A DNA stretch of 64,000 nucleotides from Flavobacterium endophyticum (GCF_003634455.1 NZ_RBLC01000001.1:682001-746000); one strand, 5' to 3'; shown: positions 17,552-27,026, counted from the stretch's first letter. Made by a program: numbers and translations. Notes: generated by a model not told the origin, from the letters alone.

Positions 17552-18505
17552 TTACATTAGCTTTTGGATAATCATTTCTTCTGTAATTCCTTCGGCATCT
17601 GCCTTGTAATTCTTGATGATTCTATGACGAAGAATTCCAGTTGCGACTGCTTTCACGTCTTCGATATCTGGAGAAAATTTCCCATTGAATGCGGCATGAG
17701 CTTTTGCGGCCAATATTAAGTTTTGCGAAGCTCTTGGCCCTGCACCCCAATCTAGGTAATTTTTGATATATTCATTAGACAGCGGATTGTCTGGACGTGT
17801 TTTGCTTACTAAAGTCACGGCATACTCAATCACATTATCTGCTACAGGAATACGGCGTATGAGTTGCTGAAAGTCGATAATTTCTTGTGCAGAAAAAAGC
17901 GGGTTTATTTTTTCGGTAAAATCTGTCGTCGTGCTTTTTACTACTTGGACTTCTTCAGAGAATGATGGATAATCTAATTTAATCGCAAACATAAAACGGT
18001 CAAGTTGGGCTTCCGGAAGCGGATAAGTTCCTTCCTGCTCGATTGGGTTCTGTGTCGCTAAAACAAAATAGGGTAATGATAATTTATAGTGCTGACCAGC
18101 AATGGTAACTGCTCTTTCTTGCATTGCTTCTAAAAGCGCTGCTTGCGTTTTAGGAGGCGTTCTGTTAATTTCGTCCGCTAAGATTATGTTGGAAAAAATC
18201 GGTCCCTTTATAAATTTAAACTGTCTGTTTTCATCAAGGATTTCGCTTCCGAGAATATCAGAAGGCATTAAGTCTGGCGTAAACTGTATACGTTTGAAAT
18301 CTAGTCCTAGTGCTTGAGAAATAGTATTGACCATCAAGGTTTTCGCTAATCCGGGAACCCCTACCAAAAGGGCGTGTCCTCCAGAAAAAATACTTAACAA
18401 GATTTGGTCAACAACGACTTCTTGTCCTACAATTATTTTTGAGATTTCTTTCTTTAGCTCTATTCTTTTCTGAACTAGATTCTGTATTGCAGCGACGTCT
18501 GACAT
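17552..18505 (-). CDS. MoxR-family AAA+ ATPase
   Basis: A 317-aa MoxR ATPase with Walker A Gly-Val-Pro-Gly-Leu-Ala-Lys-Thr at 49-56, Walker B Ile-Leu-Ala-Asp-Glu at 108-112, followed by Ile-Asn-Arg, and sensor 1 Ala-Thr-Gln-Asn-Pro-Ile-Glu-Gln near 150-157. Members act as chaperone-like ATPases with von Willebrand A-domain partners. No DUF58 or VWA gene is next to it here; instead it lies 52 bp downstream of three parvulin-type chaperone genes, suggesting it belongs to an envelope-biogenesis operon. Confidence 0.92.
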   Translation of the reverse strand: MSDVAAIQNLVQKRIELKKEISKIIVGQEVVVDQILLSIFSGGHALLVGVPGLAKTLMVNTISQALGLDFKRIQFTPDLMPSDILGSEILDENRQFKFIKGPIFSNIILADEINRTPPKTQAALLEAMQERAVTIAGQHYKLSLPYFVLATQNPIEQEGTYPLPEAQLDRFMFAIKLDYPSFSEEVQVVKSTTTDFTEKINPLFSAQEIIDFQQLIRRIPVADNVIEYAVTLVSKTRPDNPLSNEYIKNYLDWGAGPRASQNLILAAKAHAAFNGKFSPDIEDVKAVATGILRHRIIKNYKADAEGITEEMIIQKLM

Positions 18506-18557
18506 CCTATGAATTGTGTTAGTTAAAATTTCGGTTTTACTATTGCAGTACGCTAAA

Positions 18558-19967
18558 TTATTTTTTAACCCAGTTGTTTACAAAAGCACAGTCTCTGTAT
18601 TCACCGTTGATTTTGATATAGGTTTCCTTGATTTTTTCTTCAGTCCAATCACCAATTGCCTTAATCTGTTTTTCTTTTAAAGCCAAGTCTTTTATTTTCA
18701 AATAATCCAAGGCATAATCGGCAGTATGTGCATCATAGCGCTTTGTAACTGTAATTAGCTTATAGGTTTTACGACCCAATCTATCTTCATCAACAATAGG
18801 CTGTGACACCTGTCCTTCTTGCAGATCAGAAACTTGAACATACAGAGATGGATCCATTTTTGTCAAATCAAAACGCGGATCTAATGTCTGAGGATTTGTA
18901 AGAACCCCGCCATTTGCTCTAGTTTCTTTTTCATCAGATGAGCTTCTCGCTGCGTCGGCAAATGTAATGTCTCCATTCACTATTTTATTCCTGATTCCTA
19001 CGATTTCGTCTTTAGCCTCTTGCATTGCTTCTTCAGAGATTTTCGGGATTAATAAGATGTGTCTCAAATCGACATCCTGACCACGAATTTTTTCGACCAT
19101 GATGATGTGCCAGCCATATTCTGTTTCAAAAGGTTCAGAAATCTGGCCTTCTTCAAGACTGAACGCTCTTTCTTTAAATTCTTTAACCAAATTATTTTTC
19201 CTGTTGACCCTCATGAAACCACCGTTGGATTTCGTCCCTTCATCTTTACTGTACAATACAGCCTTACTAAAAAAGCTACCATTTCCTGAAAGCACATCGG
19301 TCCTGAATTCATTGAGCTTGTCAATGACTTTTTGCTTTTCTGCTTTTGTAACTTCAGGGTTTATGACTATTTGAGAAACCTCAATCTCAGCTCCAATTTG
19401 CGGCAAGTCTTCTTTTGGAAACTTTTTGAAAAAAGTTCTTACTTCTTCTGGAGTGATTTCTACAGCTTCAATAATCTTATTTCTCATTTCGGAGGTAAGC
19501 TTGCCCATTTTTAAGATATCGAAGAAATAGGTTCTAAAATCTTCTTCAGTAGGTCTTTTGTAAATCTTAAGCAATTTTTCCATTGATCCTGCTCGTTCTA
19601 CGAAAGCATCAATCCTTTCTTCCATCATATTATTGATTTCGGCATCGGTCACAACGATACTGTCTTGGATTGCTTGGTGAGCATATAATTTATCTTCCAG
19701 CAATTTGCCAAGAATCTGGCAACGAGTAATATCTTTTGTCGGATTTCCTTGACTTGTAATTTCTATATAGGCAATATCAATATCAGAATCTAAAATCACA
19801 TAATCACCTACCACGCCAATAACGCCATCGATTTTCTGTTTTTGGCTCACAGGCTTCGGAGCAACAGTTTTTACTGTATCGCTCTGAATAATTTCCTGTG
19901 CACTTGCGGCATTGAAAAACGCAGCAACACCAAAAACCAGGCAGGCATTTTTAATTATAGATTTCAT
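18558..19967 (-). CDS. SurA-like periplasmic peptidyl-prolyl isomerase with two parvulin domains
   Basis: The protein is 469 aa from the ATG chosen at 19967, which gives a clean signal peptide ending Ala-Ser-Ala-Gln; alternative in-frame ATGs at 19976 and 20009 would overlap the previous gene by 26 or 59 bases and lengthen the N-terminus. After a SurA-like N-terminal helical domain come two PpiC rotamase domains, each marked by a Gly-Trp-His-Ile-Ile or a His-Ile-Leu-Leu-Ile-Pro type segment. It chaperones outer-membrane proteins through the periplasm. Third of three consecutive chaperone genes, overlapping the preceding one. Confidence 0.9.
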   Translation of the reverse strand: MKSIIKNACLVFGVAAFFNAASAQEIIQSDTVKTVAPKPVSQKQKIDGVIGVVGDYVILDSDIDIAYIEITSQGNPTKDITRCQILGKLLEDKLYAHQAIQDSIVVTDAEINNMMEERIDAFVERAGSMEKLLKIYKRPTEEDFRTYFFDILKMGKLTSEMRNKIIEAVEITPEEVRTFFKKFPKEDLPQIGAEIEVSQIVINPEVTKAEKQKVIDKLNEFRTDVLSGNGSFFSKAVLYSKDEGTKSNGGFMRVNRKNNLVKEFKERAFSLEEGQISEPFETEYGWHIIMVEKIRGQDVDLRHILLIPKISEEAMQEAKDEIVGIRNKIVNGDITFADAARSSSDEKETRANGGVLTNPQTLDPRFDLTKMDPSLYVQVSDLQEGQVSQPIVDEDRLGRKTYKLITVTKRYDAHTADYALDYLKIKDLALKEKQIKAIGDWTEEKIKETYIKINGEYRDCAFVNNWVKK

Positions 19968-20799
19968 ACTTCTCATTTTTAATGGCATCATCGGTAATAT
20001 CTTTTTCAAATTTTTTTATTAATTCTAATTTTCTTTTGTTTAAAATCACTTGCTCCAATGTGGGCTTTATATATTCGTACGGGCTTACTTGATTTTTATC
20101 TAAAACATTCGTGACTTTTACAAGATAGACGTCTAGAGAATCTTGCTTTTCAATAGATTTCCCGCTTGAAATATATTGTGCTCTGTTGTCTGGAGTGATA
20201 AAAGGCAATTTTCTATAGACCTGATTCATTTCTACCCAAACGGAGTCATTTAATACAAAGCTTTTGAACTGCATCCCATACGTATCCCAAAATTTCTTGT
20301 CTGATTTTCTATAATCAAAGAATTTGCTTTTTATGGTCTGGAATTTCGGATGATCTTTCGGCAAATGAATATAACGTAGTTTGACCAAAGTTCCGTCTGT
20401 CTTGAAATTCTCTTTATTTTCTTTATAATATTCTTTTAATTCTGCTTCCGAAATTATCGTATCAACTGTTGTTTTTACGATTTCTTCTAGATAGCCTTTT
20501 GTATATAAATCGATTTTATACTGCCTGATCAGCTCATTGTATTCTGCTTGTTTTTCAGAACTCAAGTTAATCTCTGCCGCGTTCATCATCAGTTTTTGTG
20601 ATGCCCAGCGGTCGATAAAACTTCTTACGATAACAATACTGTCTTCCTTGGAAGTTCCAGGCGGCACCAGATCCTTGATTTCATCTTTGAACAAGTAGGA
20701 GTCATTTACTCTTGCAATTGCCTGTGGCTTTGCTTCTGGCTTAAAATAGCTGCATGAAACAAAAAGCAATAGCAAAACTATGACTGCGTACCTTATCAT
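19951..20799 (-). CDS. Lipoprotein related to SurA/parvulin chaperones
   Basis: A 282-aa predicted lipoprotein: a hydrophobic N-terminus ends in Leu-Phe-Val-Ser-Cys with lipidated Cys16. The body resembles the SurA N-terminal chaperone domain (Ala-Arg-Val-Asn-Asp-Ser-Tyr-Leu-Phe-Lys-Asp-Glu-Ile) followed by a degenerate region. I do not see a full PpiC active-site domain, so it may be a chaperone without isomerase activity. It starts one base before the end of the 656-aa isomerase gene region and overlaps the next gene, so all three are tightly coupled. Confidence 0.78.
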   Translation of the reverse strand: MIRYAVIVLLLLFVSCSYFKPEAKPQAIARVNDSYLFKDEIKDLVPPGTSKEDSIVIVRSFIDRWASQKLMMNAAEINLSSEKQAEYNELIRQYKIDLYTKGYLEEIVKTTVDTIISEAELKEYYKENKENFKTDGTLVKLRYIHLPKDHPKFQTIKSKFFDYRKSDKKFWDTYGMQFKSFVLNDSVWVEMNQVYRKLPFITPDNRAQYISSGKSIEKQDSLDVYLVKVTNVLDKNQVSPYEYIKPTLEQVILNKRKLELIKKFEKDITDDAIKNEKYEIYN

Positions 20800-22770
20800 T
20801 TATGATTTGATCTGCTTTTTCACTTTTTCAAAAGCAGGCTGGTTTACGTTTACCTTAAATTCCTGTTTTAAATCTCCTACCCATTTCTCTTCGAGATACT
20901 GCTGATAATCGTTGATTACCTTTCCTCTTGCTTCGTCCAGCGTTTTTGGTCCGGCTTCCAGATGCTTGTTTATTTTCACGATAAAATAGTATTCCCCATC
21001 TTTTATGATGTCAGAAACTCCGTCTTTTTTCACCAATCCTTTTGGCAATGCGTCGCTATTTTCTTCGAAAATTCCAGCATTTGACATTACATCTACTTTG
21101 CCATTCAGGTTCAATTTTTCTTTTATAAAGTCAGCTGTTTTTCCTTGTTTTAATAATTTCTGTGCTTTTTTGGCAACATCCATTTTTGTAGAAGTCAGCA
21201 CTACAGCATCTAACCTATTTCCCCAACGGTAATTGTTTATACGAGATTCATAAAAATTCTGCAATCCGATAGTATCTGTTTTTGCTTTTTCCCAAATCTC
21301 TTTTTCCATCAGGTCAAAAAGCAACAGACCATCACGATATTCTTCCATTACGGCAGCAAAATCAGGAAACTCGTTCTCTAAATTATTATTATACAATTCA
21401 TTGACTTTTACATCAACAAATTCTTGGTATTTTTTATCCACCAATTTACCAATTGGTTTAATCGTATTTTCGCCTCGCTGTTGGGTTGCCAAAAACTTAA
21501 GAAACTCTTCTCCTGTAATTGCTTTTTTGTCGATTGTAACTAAATCTCCGGCAAAAGGTTTTGTGTTTTCAGGAAGTTTCCACTCTCCCATGTAGAATTT
21601 ATCAGTTACTGTTTTTGAAAGCGCAGCGTAAAGCTTGTCGTTTCTTTTTACAGCATATTTCTTTTTCAGCTTTTCTGTCAAAGAATTGGTAATCAACCTT
21701 GAACGCTCGTCTTTTCTGATCTTGTTATCTAACTCTGCTTGCATTTCCTCCAACGTCTTAACTGGATGCCTTTCAATCAACTTTATGATATGCCAGCCAA
21801 AGTTACTTTCTATTGGAGCCGAATAATCATTGGGATTTTTCAAGGCAAACGCAGCGTCTTCAAACTCTTCAGAACTTAGCTGTCCAGAGCCAAAACGGTT
21901 TAATAAACCACCTTTAGAAGCAGAAGATTTGTCTTGAGAGAATTGTTTTGCAAGGCTTTCGAAGTTCTCGCCTTGCTGTAATTTAGTATAAATTTCTTGT
22001 ATTGTGTTTTTTGCTTTTTCAGATTCTTCAGGATTCTGATTCTGCGGCTTCAAGATCATGATGTGTGCAACCGTAAGTTCGCCACGGTTGTCTCTCACGT
22101 CTTCCACTTTAATTATATGATATCCGAAACGCGTTCTTGTGATTTTAGAAACTTGTCCTTTTGGAGTTTTATATGCTGCAGACTCAAAAGGATAAACCAT
22201 TCTGAAAGCAGAAAAATAACCTAGTTCGCCTTTGTTTTCTTTAGCAGATGGATCTTCAGAATATTTAACCGCTAGCTCTCCAAAATCTTCTCCTTTTAAA
22301 GCTTTCTCTCTTACCTCAACTGCTTTTTTATAGCCTTTCAAAGTATCTTCTGGAGAAGCATTTTCATCGACCATAAACAAAATATGAGCGGCCTTGATTT
22401 CTTTTAAGGATCTTTTGTAGCTTTCTTCAATAAGTTCTTGAGTCACTTTTGAATCGGTCAGATAATTTTTAGAAAGCTGATTTCTGTAAGATTTCAATTC
22501 AGCTTGGTAAGCCTGTCCATTTTGAAGACCAAGTTTGTTTGCTTTGTTAATCTTCAGTTTGTAACCAACGAATAAATCGAGATATTGATTCAAATCTTTT
22601 TGAGATTCATCTTTTACCAAATCAATATTCTTGTTATAAACCCTTGCAAACTCGTCAGTATAATAAGGCTTATCATCAATTGTAAATAAAACTTCCTTAT
22701 TGGCATTTTGAGCAAAACTCGTAAAATTCGCAGAAAGCAGTACTCCGAAGAACAATTGTTTTAAATTCAT
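20800..22770 (-). CDS. Periplasmic peptidyl-prolyl isomerase with two PpiC domains
   Basis: A 656-aa exported protein. Signal peptide 1-21 ends in Phe-Ala-Gln. A SurA-type N-terminal region (about 25-110) is followed by two parvulin domains at about 113-220 and 225-335, each with the His-Ile-Leu/Ile and Gly-Trp/Tyr-His-Ile-Ile-Lys segments of the fold. The remaining 320 residues form a long chaperone-like C-terminal region. Probable role: folding and delivery of outer-membrane and secreted proteins. First gene of the chaperone-moxR operon, with a well-formed promoter at 22826-22855. Confidence 0.9.
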   Translation of the reverse strand: MNLKQLFFGVLLSANFTSFAQNANKEVLFTIDDKPYYTDEFARVYNKNIDLVKDESQKDLNQYLDLFVGYKLKINKANKLGLQNGQAYQAELKSYRNQLSKNYLTDSKVTQELIEESYKRSLKEIKAAHILFMVDENASPEDTLKGYKKAVEVREKALKGEDFGELAVKYSEDPSAKENKGELGYFSAFRMVYPFESAAYKTPKGQVSKITRTRFGYHIIKVEDVRDNRGELTVAHIMILKPQNQNPEESEKAKNTIQEIYTKLQQGENFESLAKQFSQDKSSASKGGLLNRFGSGQLSSEEFEDAAFALKNPNDYSAPIESNFGWHIIKLIERHPVKTLEEMQAELDNKIRKDERSRLITNSLTEKLKKKYAVKRNDKLYAALSKTVTDKFYMGEWKLPENTKPFAGDLVTIDKKAITGEEFLKFLATQQRGENTIKPIGKLVDKKYQEFVDVKVNELYNNNLENEFPDFAAVMEEYRDGLLLFDLMEKEIWEKAKTDTIGLQNFYESRINNYRWGNRLDAVVLTSTKMDVAKKAQKLLKQGKTADFIKEKLNLNGKVDVMSNAGIFEENSDALPKGLVKKDGVSDIIKDGEYYFIVKINKHLEAGPKTLDEARGKVINDYQQYLEEKWVGDLKQEFKVNVNQPAFEKVKKQIKS

Positions 22771-23022
22771 TATGTAAATTCTATAAGTTGGAAAAAAATT
22801 AATTTAACGCCTAGATAGCAATCAACAAAAGTAACAATTCAATTGCATTAAACAAGTACGGCCCTTACTATTAACAAAAATTTATTAACAAATTATTAGA
22901 GATATTTTCATCAATTAAGAAGCTGTATTTGCAAAAAAGCATAACTCCGATTTTCTCTTATTATTATACACTGATTATTTGTTTAATAAATAGTATTTTT
23001 GCAATCCATTTTTATACAGGAT
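22771..23022. other. Divergent promoter region between the chaperone operon and prfC
   Basis: A 252-bp AT-rich spacer. It holds the - strand promoter at 22826-22855 and a + strand TATTTTTG box at 22994-23001, which overlaps the in-frame TTG at 22999. No small ORF or strong hairpin was noticed. Confidence 0.5.
22826..22855 (-). promoter_or_regulatory. Bacteroidota-type promoter of the PpiC/SurA/moxR operon
   Basis: On the - strand: TTG at 22855-22853, a 19-base spacer, then TACTTTTG at 22833-22826. Both elements and the spacing match TTG-N17-23-TAnnTTTG; the start codon follows 55 bases after the -7 box. Confidence 0.7.
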
Positions 23023-24612
23023 ATGAGTTTTCAAAAAGAAATAGAAAGAAGAAGAACTTTTGGGATTATTTCGCATCCCGATGCCGGAAAAACGACACTG
23101 ACAGAAAAATTGCTTTTGTTTGGAGGCGCGATACAGGAAGCTGGTGCCGTAAAAAACAACAAGATCAAAAAAGGGGCTACTTCCGACTTTATGGAAATCG
23201 AGCGCCAGAGAGGAATTTCGGTTTCTACGTCTGTTTTGGCATTCAATTACAAGGATAAAAAAATCAATATTCTCGATACTCCCGGCCACAAGGATTTTGC
23301 TGAGGATACTTATAGAACACTTACAGCAGTCGATAGCGTTATCGTTGTAATCGACGTTGCAAAAGGGGTTGAGGAACAGACGGAAAAATTAGTCGCTGTC
23401 TGCCGTATGAGAAATATTCCGATGATTGTTTTCATCAACAAATTAGACCGCGAAGGAAAAGATGCTTTTGACTTGATGGACGAAGTGGAACAAAAATTAG
23501 GCTTGACTGTAACGCCATTGAGCTTTCCGATCGGAATGGGATATGATTTCCAAGGAATTTACAATCTTTGGGAGAAAAATATCAACCTTTTCAGCGGAGA
23601 CAGCCGTAAGAACATCGAAGAAACGATTGCTTTTTCTGATGTTCAAAGCCCTGAATTGGAAAAAATCATCGGTCAAAAACCAGCTGATAAACTTCGTGAA
23701 GAATTAGAACTAATCGATGAAGTCTATCCTAAATTTGACAGAGGAGCTTACCTGGAAGGAAAATTACAGCCTGTGTTTTTTGGTTCTGCGTTAAACAATT
23801 TCGGGGTACGAGAACTTTTGGACTGTTTCGTAGAAATAGCGCCATCGCCAAGACCAAAAGAATCAGAAACAAGATTGGTCGATCCTTATGAAAATAAGAT
23901 GTCAGGATTCGTATTTAAGATCCACGCCAACATGGATCCAAAACACCGCGACAGATTAGCCTTCGTAAAAATCGTATCTGGAACTTTTGAAAGAAACAAG
24001 CCGTACTTGCACGTACGTCAAAATAAAAACCTGAAGTTTTCAAGCCCGAATGCTTTCTTCGCAGAAAAAAAGGAGATTGTCGACATTTCATATCCAGGCG
24101 ATATCGTTGGATTGCACGATACAGGAAATTTCAAAATCGGTGATACGCTGACAGAAGGTGAATTGATGAGCTTTAAGGGAATACCAAGCTTTTCACCAGA
24201 GCATTTCCGTTATATCAACAATGCAGACCCGATGAAATCCAAGCAGCTTGACAAGGGAATCGACCAATTGATGGATGAAGGCGTTGCGCAGCTTTTCACG
24301 TTAGAAATGAATAACAGAAAAATAATCGGTACCGTTGGGGCTTTACAATATGAAGTTATCCAATACCGACTAGAACACGAATATGGCGCTAAATGTTCTT
24401 ATGAGAATTTCCCTGTACACAAAGCTTGTTGGGTAAAACCTGATGATGCCAAAAATGAAGAATTCAAAGAGTTTAAGCGTATAAAGCAAAAGTTTTTAGC
24501 TCATGATAAATACGGACAGTTGGTATTTTTAGCGGATTCTGATTTTACCATCCAAATGACACAGAGTAAATATCCTACAGTGAAATTATTCTTTACTTCG
24601 GAATTTGAATAA
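23023..24612 (+). CDS. prfC: Peptide chain release factor 3
   Basis: A 529-aa translational GTPase that recycles RF1/RF2 after termination. The P-loop Ser-His-Pro-Asp-Ala-Gly-Lys-Thr-Thr is at residues 17-25, the switch II Asp-Thr-Pro-Gly-His motif near 84-88, and the Asn-Lys-Leu-Asp specificity motif near 139-142. RF3 rather than EF-G is indicated by the opening Arg-Arg-Arg-Thr-Phe-Gly-Ile-Ile-Ser-His-Pro and the length. The start is the ATG at 23023; an in-frame TTG eight codons upstream lies within a TATTTTTG promoter-like box. Monocistronic with a strong terminator. Confidence 0.96.
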   Translation: MSFQKEIERRRTFGIISHPDAGKTTLTEKLLLFGGAIQEAGAVKNNKIKKGATSDFMEIERQRGISVSTSVLAFNYKDKKINILDTPGHKDFAEDTYRTLTAVDSVIVVIDVAKGVEEQTEKLVAVCRMRNIPMIVFINKLDREGKDAFDLMDEVEQKLGLTVTPLSFPIGMGYDFQGIYNLWEKNINLFSGDSRKNIEETIAFSDVQSPELEKIIGQKPADKLREELELIDEVYPKFDRGAYLEGKLQPVFFGSALNNFGVRELLDCFVEIAPSPRPKESETRLVDPYENKMSGFVFKIHANMDPKHRDRLAFVKIVSGTFERNKPYLHVRQNKNLKFSSPNAFFAEKKEIVDISYPGDIVGLHDTGNFKIGDTLTEGELMSFKGIPSFSPEHFRYINNADPMKSKQLDKGIDQLMDEGVAQLFTLEMNNRKIIGTVGALQYEVIQYRLEHEYGAKCSYENFPVHKACWVKPDDAKNEEFKEFKRIKQKFLAHDKYGQLVFLADSDFTIQMTQSKYPTVKLFFTSEFE

Positions 24613-24628
24613 AGATAAGATTACAAAT

Positions 24629-24661
24629 AAAAAAGGCTGTACGATTTGTACAGCCTTTTTT
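24629..24661. terminator. Bidirectional intrinsic terminator after prfC
   Basis: A 14-bp stem (24629-24642 with 24648-24661, core GGCTGTAC/GTACAGCC) is flanked by A- and T-runs, between convergent prfC and the small exported protein gene. Confidence 0.93.
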
Positions 24662-24680
24662 GTGAACCTTAATATAAAGC

Positions 24681-24884
24681 TTATGCTTTTTTGGTTTTTC
24701 CTTTGATGAAAGAATAGCCCAAGATTACGCCTGCTAAAAGCATAGGAACGACATAATCATTAATTGGCGCTTGCGGTCCATCTTCGTCATCTGGTGCTTC
24801 AGAAGGATTTTGTGCAAAAGCGGCAGTACTTAAGAATAATAGAAATAATAAGCTTGCTATTTTTATTGTAATTGAGTTTTTCAT
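24681..24884 (-). CDS. Small exported protein with a C-terminal sorting-like tail
   Basis: A 67-aa protein. Residues 1-24 are a cleavable signal peptide (ending Ala-Phe-Ala-Gln). A short acidic, proline-rich linker follows (Glu-Ala-Pro-Asp-Asp-Glu-Asp-Gly-Pro), then Pro-Ile-Asn-Asp-Tyr, one hydrophobic segment of about 17 residues and a basic end (Lys-Gly-Lys-Thr-Lys-Lys-Ala). This order of motif, hydrophobic helix and basic tail resembles the short Pro-Ile-Asp type C-terminal sorting signals that I recall in flavobacteria. The mature part is only about 15 residues. It lies 12 bp downstream of a T9SS substrate gene and is probably co-transcribed with it. Function unknown. Confidence 0.7.
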   Translation of the reverse strand: MKNSITIKIASLLFLLFLSTAAFAQNPSEAPDDEDGPQAPINDYVVPMLLAGVILGYSFIKGKTKKA

Positions 24885-24896
24885 ATTCCCTATATA

Positions 24897-27026
24897 TTAG
24901 TAAACGATTTTTTTGTTAGCCGTTCCATTTTCGGCAGTAGTAATTTTTACAACCAATACTTGGTTTGCGATAGCAAGATTTGAAATCACGGCAGAAGCAG
25001 CATCAACATTATTTCTTGAATAAACTAGACGGCCGCTGATATCATAAAGCTCAATTTTGTTCATGATATAAGCTCCTGAATTGATAACAAGGTTTCCATT
25101 TTGCTTGTAAACAACGATATTATTTGCAGCAATAGTTGGAACATCAACACCAAGCAAAGATCTGTATGCAATTTCGAAACGGTTATTGAAAACGCCTGCT
25201 TCAGTTGCAAAAGAATATCCTGATGCTTTAATATTATGGATTTGTCCTGTGAAATTATCTTTCAAGAATATATCTTGGCTTCCCGCAAAAAGACCGTCAA
25301 CATGATCAAGCGTTATAGAATAATTTCCTGCTACGTCTGTCTTAAAGCTCATTGGAACAACATCTTCAGTCGTAAACGGAAGGCTTCTTCCTTGGATGGC
25401 AAATTCTTGATTTTCTAGGTATGAAGTAAATGCAATTGGACTATCGTTAAAATATTTTCCTTCAATTCCATAATCAACTCCAGCAGTCGCACCAGTCATA
25501 TATCCTAATAAAGTCTGCCCGATAACTTCTGAACCATTTGAAAGGTTTAGCCAGATTCTGTGTCTTTCCACTTCATCTGAAGAGGCATTAGAATTTCTAA
25601 AGAAAGAACCTCCTGTTACACTAGAACGAAGTGTATTGTCAAAATTCAAGGTAGTTTGAGTAGGTGCAGATTTTACTTTTACGAAAAATCCTTGGCCAGC
25701 ACCGATTACTCCATTTGGATTGAGTGCAGCAGCTTCTGGCTGAGCACTTGTCACTCCCATTCCTGTTGAAGTAGCATAACCGCTTCCTGACGCTCCATTT
25801 CTTTTTCTCCAGAACCAGATTGTTCCGTCAATAGCGTTAGAGTTTAGAGTAAACAATTGTGAGATAGAGATTGCTGATGGATATGGATTACCAACAAGAT
25901 TAAATCCAGTGTTTACAGCTGAAAGTGCTACGTTAACGTTTTGGTTGTATGGCGTTCCTGTAAATTCTGCATTAATTGCTGTTCCAAGATTTCCTTCAAC
26001 ATAGGCCGGATGCGAATCTGGAGTTCTGATTAGGTATCCTTTTCCTGCTTCAAAACTATAAGTTCCTTCGCTTTGTGTTGGGAAAACAGCCACATAATCG
26101 CCATTAGCTCCTGTTGCAGTATTGTAAGTATAAAACCTGTTTGAAAGCGTTGCTGAAGAGAAAGCCTTAAGGTTTTGCCCAACTACAGGAGAAGACCATA
26201 ATGTATAATCAAAACGGTACAGTGGATTGCTAGTCCTTTTTACTTTAATTGCTCCAGTATTTGTCGCAGCAGTATTTTGAATCAAGTTAGCATTGTTCTC
26301 AACAATAAAATTGTTTGAGTCTGCATTATTGACAATCGCATTTTCAACAGTAACGGATGTTGCTGATGCTACTGTAAAAATTCCTGAATTTACTGTTAGA
26401 GATTTTGCAGTAAACGGCCCTTGTGGAGACGCTGTTCCAGTTGAATAATTTCCTGCTATGATTGCATCAAGAGAAACCGTTGGCGTTCCGTTTGACCAGG
26501 CCGTTCCATTCCATGTTGTGGAAGTAACGATACCTTTAGTTATAATAAAATCATCAATCGTACCATTTGAACTACCTTTTGTAAAAGAAATTTTAACAAA
26601 TCTGGTAGAATTAGCTAATTGATAAGGTCCTTTTGTTGAGCAGGCTGTACCAATCTGTGAATTTCCTGTAAGACTTACGATAGTTGTATATGAATTTGCT
26701 ACGCCAGTCGCTGATTCTTGAACCAAGACTACCGAAGTCGAATTCGTATTATTAGATTTGAATTCGAAAGACAATTTATCTGGGGCACTATCCAAATTAA
26801 CAACGTAAGTATCACCTGTAGTATCGAATCTTCCCCCATTGTTTCCACTGCAAGCAAAATTTGTTAGATAAGACCCTCCTGCATTATCTGTCCAACCAGC
26901 AGGAGTCGAATTCCATATAGTTCTATTAATAGGTAAAATAGCTTGCCCCCAAGCACCATTAAAAAACAAACCAAGCACCATTATAATCAATGCTTTAAAA
27001 AATCGTAATCGTAAAGTTGTTTTCAT
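24897..27026 (-). CDS. T9SS-secreted protein with type A-like C-terminal sorting domain
   Basis: A 709-aa exported protein. Signal peptide 1-27 ends in Ala-Trp-Gly-Gln. The middle is Ser/Thr/Asn-rich, beta-type sequence, including a Thr-Thr-Trp-Asn-Gly-Thr-Ala-Trp-Ser-Asn segment of the kind often seen in flavobacterial surface proteins. The last ~75 residues resemble the Por secretion tail: Val-Val-Tyr-Lys, Leu-Val-Ile-Asn-Ser, Ile-Glu-Leu-Tyr-Asp-Ile-Ser-Gly-Arg-Leu-Val and a terminal Lys-Lys-Ile-Val-Tyr. It is probably exported by the type IX system to the surface. No catalytic motif was recognised. A TAACTTTG -7-like box lies at 27051-27058. Confidence 0.8.
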   Translation of the reverse strand: MKTTLRLRFFKALIIMVLGLFFNGAWGQAILPINRTIWNSTPAGWTDNAGGSYLTNFACSGNNGGRFDTTGDTYVVNLDSAPDKLSFEFKSNNTNSTSVVLVQESATGVANSYTTIVSLTGNSQIGTACSTKGPYQLANSTRFVKISFTKGSSNGTIDDFIITKGIVTSTTWNGTAWSNGTPTVSLDAIIAGNYSTGTASPQGPFTAKSLTVNSGIFTVASATSVTVENAIVNNADSNNFIVENNANLIQNTAATNTGAIKVKRTSNPLYRFDYTLWSSPVVGQNLKAFSSATLSNRFYTYNTATGANGDYVAVFPTQSEGTYSFEAGKGYLIRTPDSHPAYVEGNLGTAINAEFTGTPYNQNVNVALSAVNTGFNLVGNPYPSAISISQLFTLNSNAIDGTIWFWRKRNGASGSGYATSTGMGVTSAQPEAAALNPNGVIGAGQGFFVKVKSAPTQTTLNFDNTLRSSVTGGSFFRNSNASSDEVERHRIWLNLSNGSEVIGQTLLGYMTGATAGVDYGIEGKYFNDSPIAFTSYLENQEFAIQGRSLPFTTEDVVPMSFKTDVAGNYSITLDHVDGLFAGSQDIFLKDNFTGQIHNIKASGYSFATEAGVFNNRFEIAYRSLLGVDVPTIAANNIVVYKQNGNLVINSGAYIMNKIELYDISGRLVYSRNNVDAASAVISNLAIANQVLVVKITTAENGTANKKIVY

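Noticed and set aside
22999..23022. Upstream TTG start for prfC, adding eight residues
   Set aside because: The TTG is part of a TATTTTTG promoter-like box, and the family N-terminus begins at the ATG at 23023.
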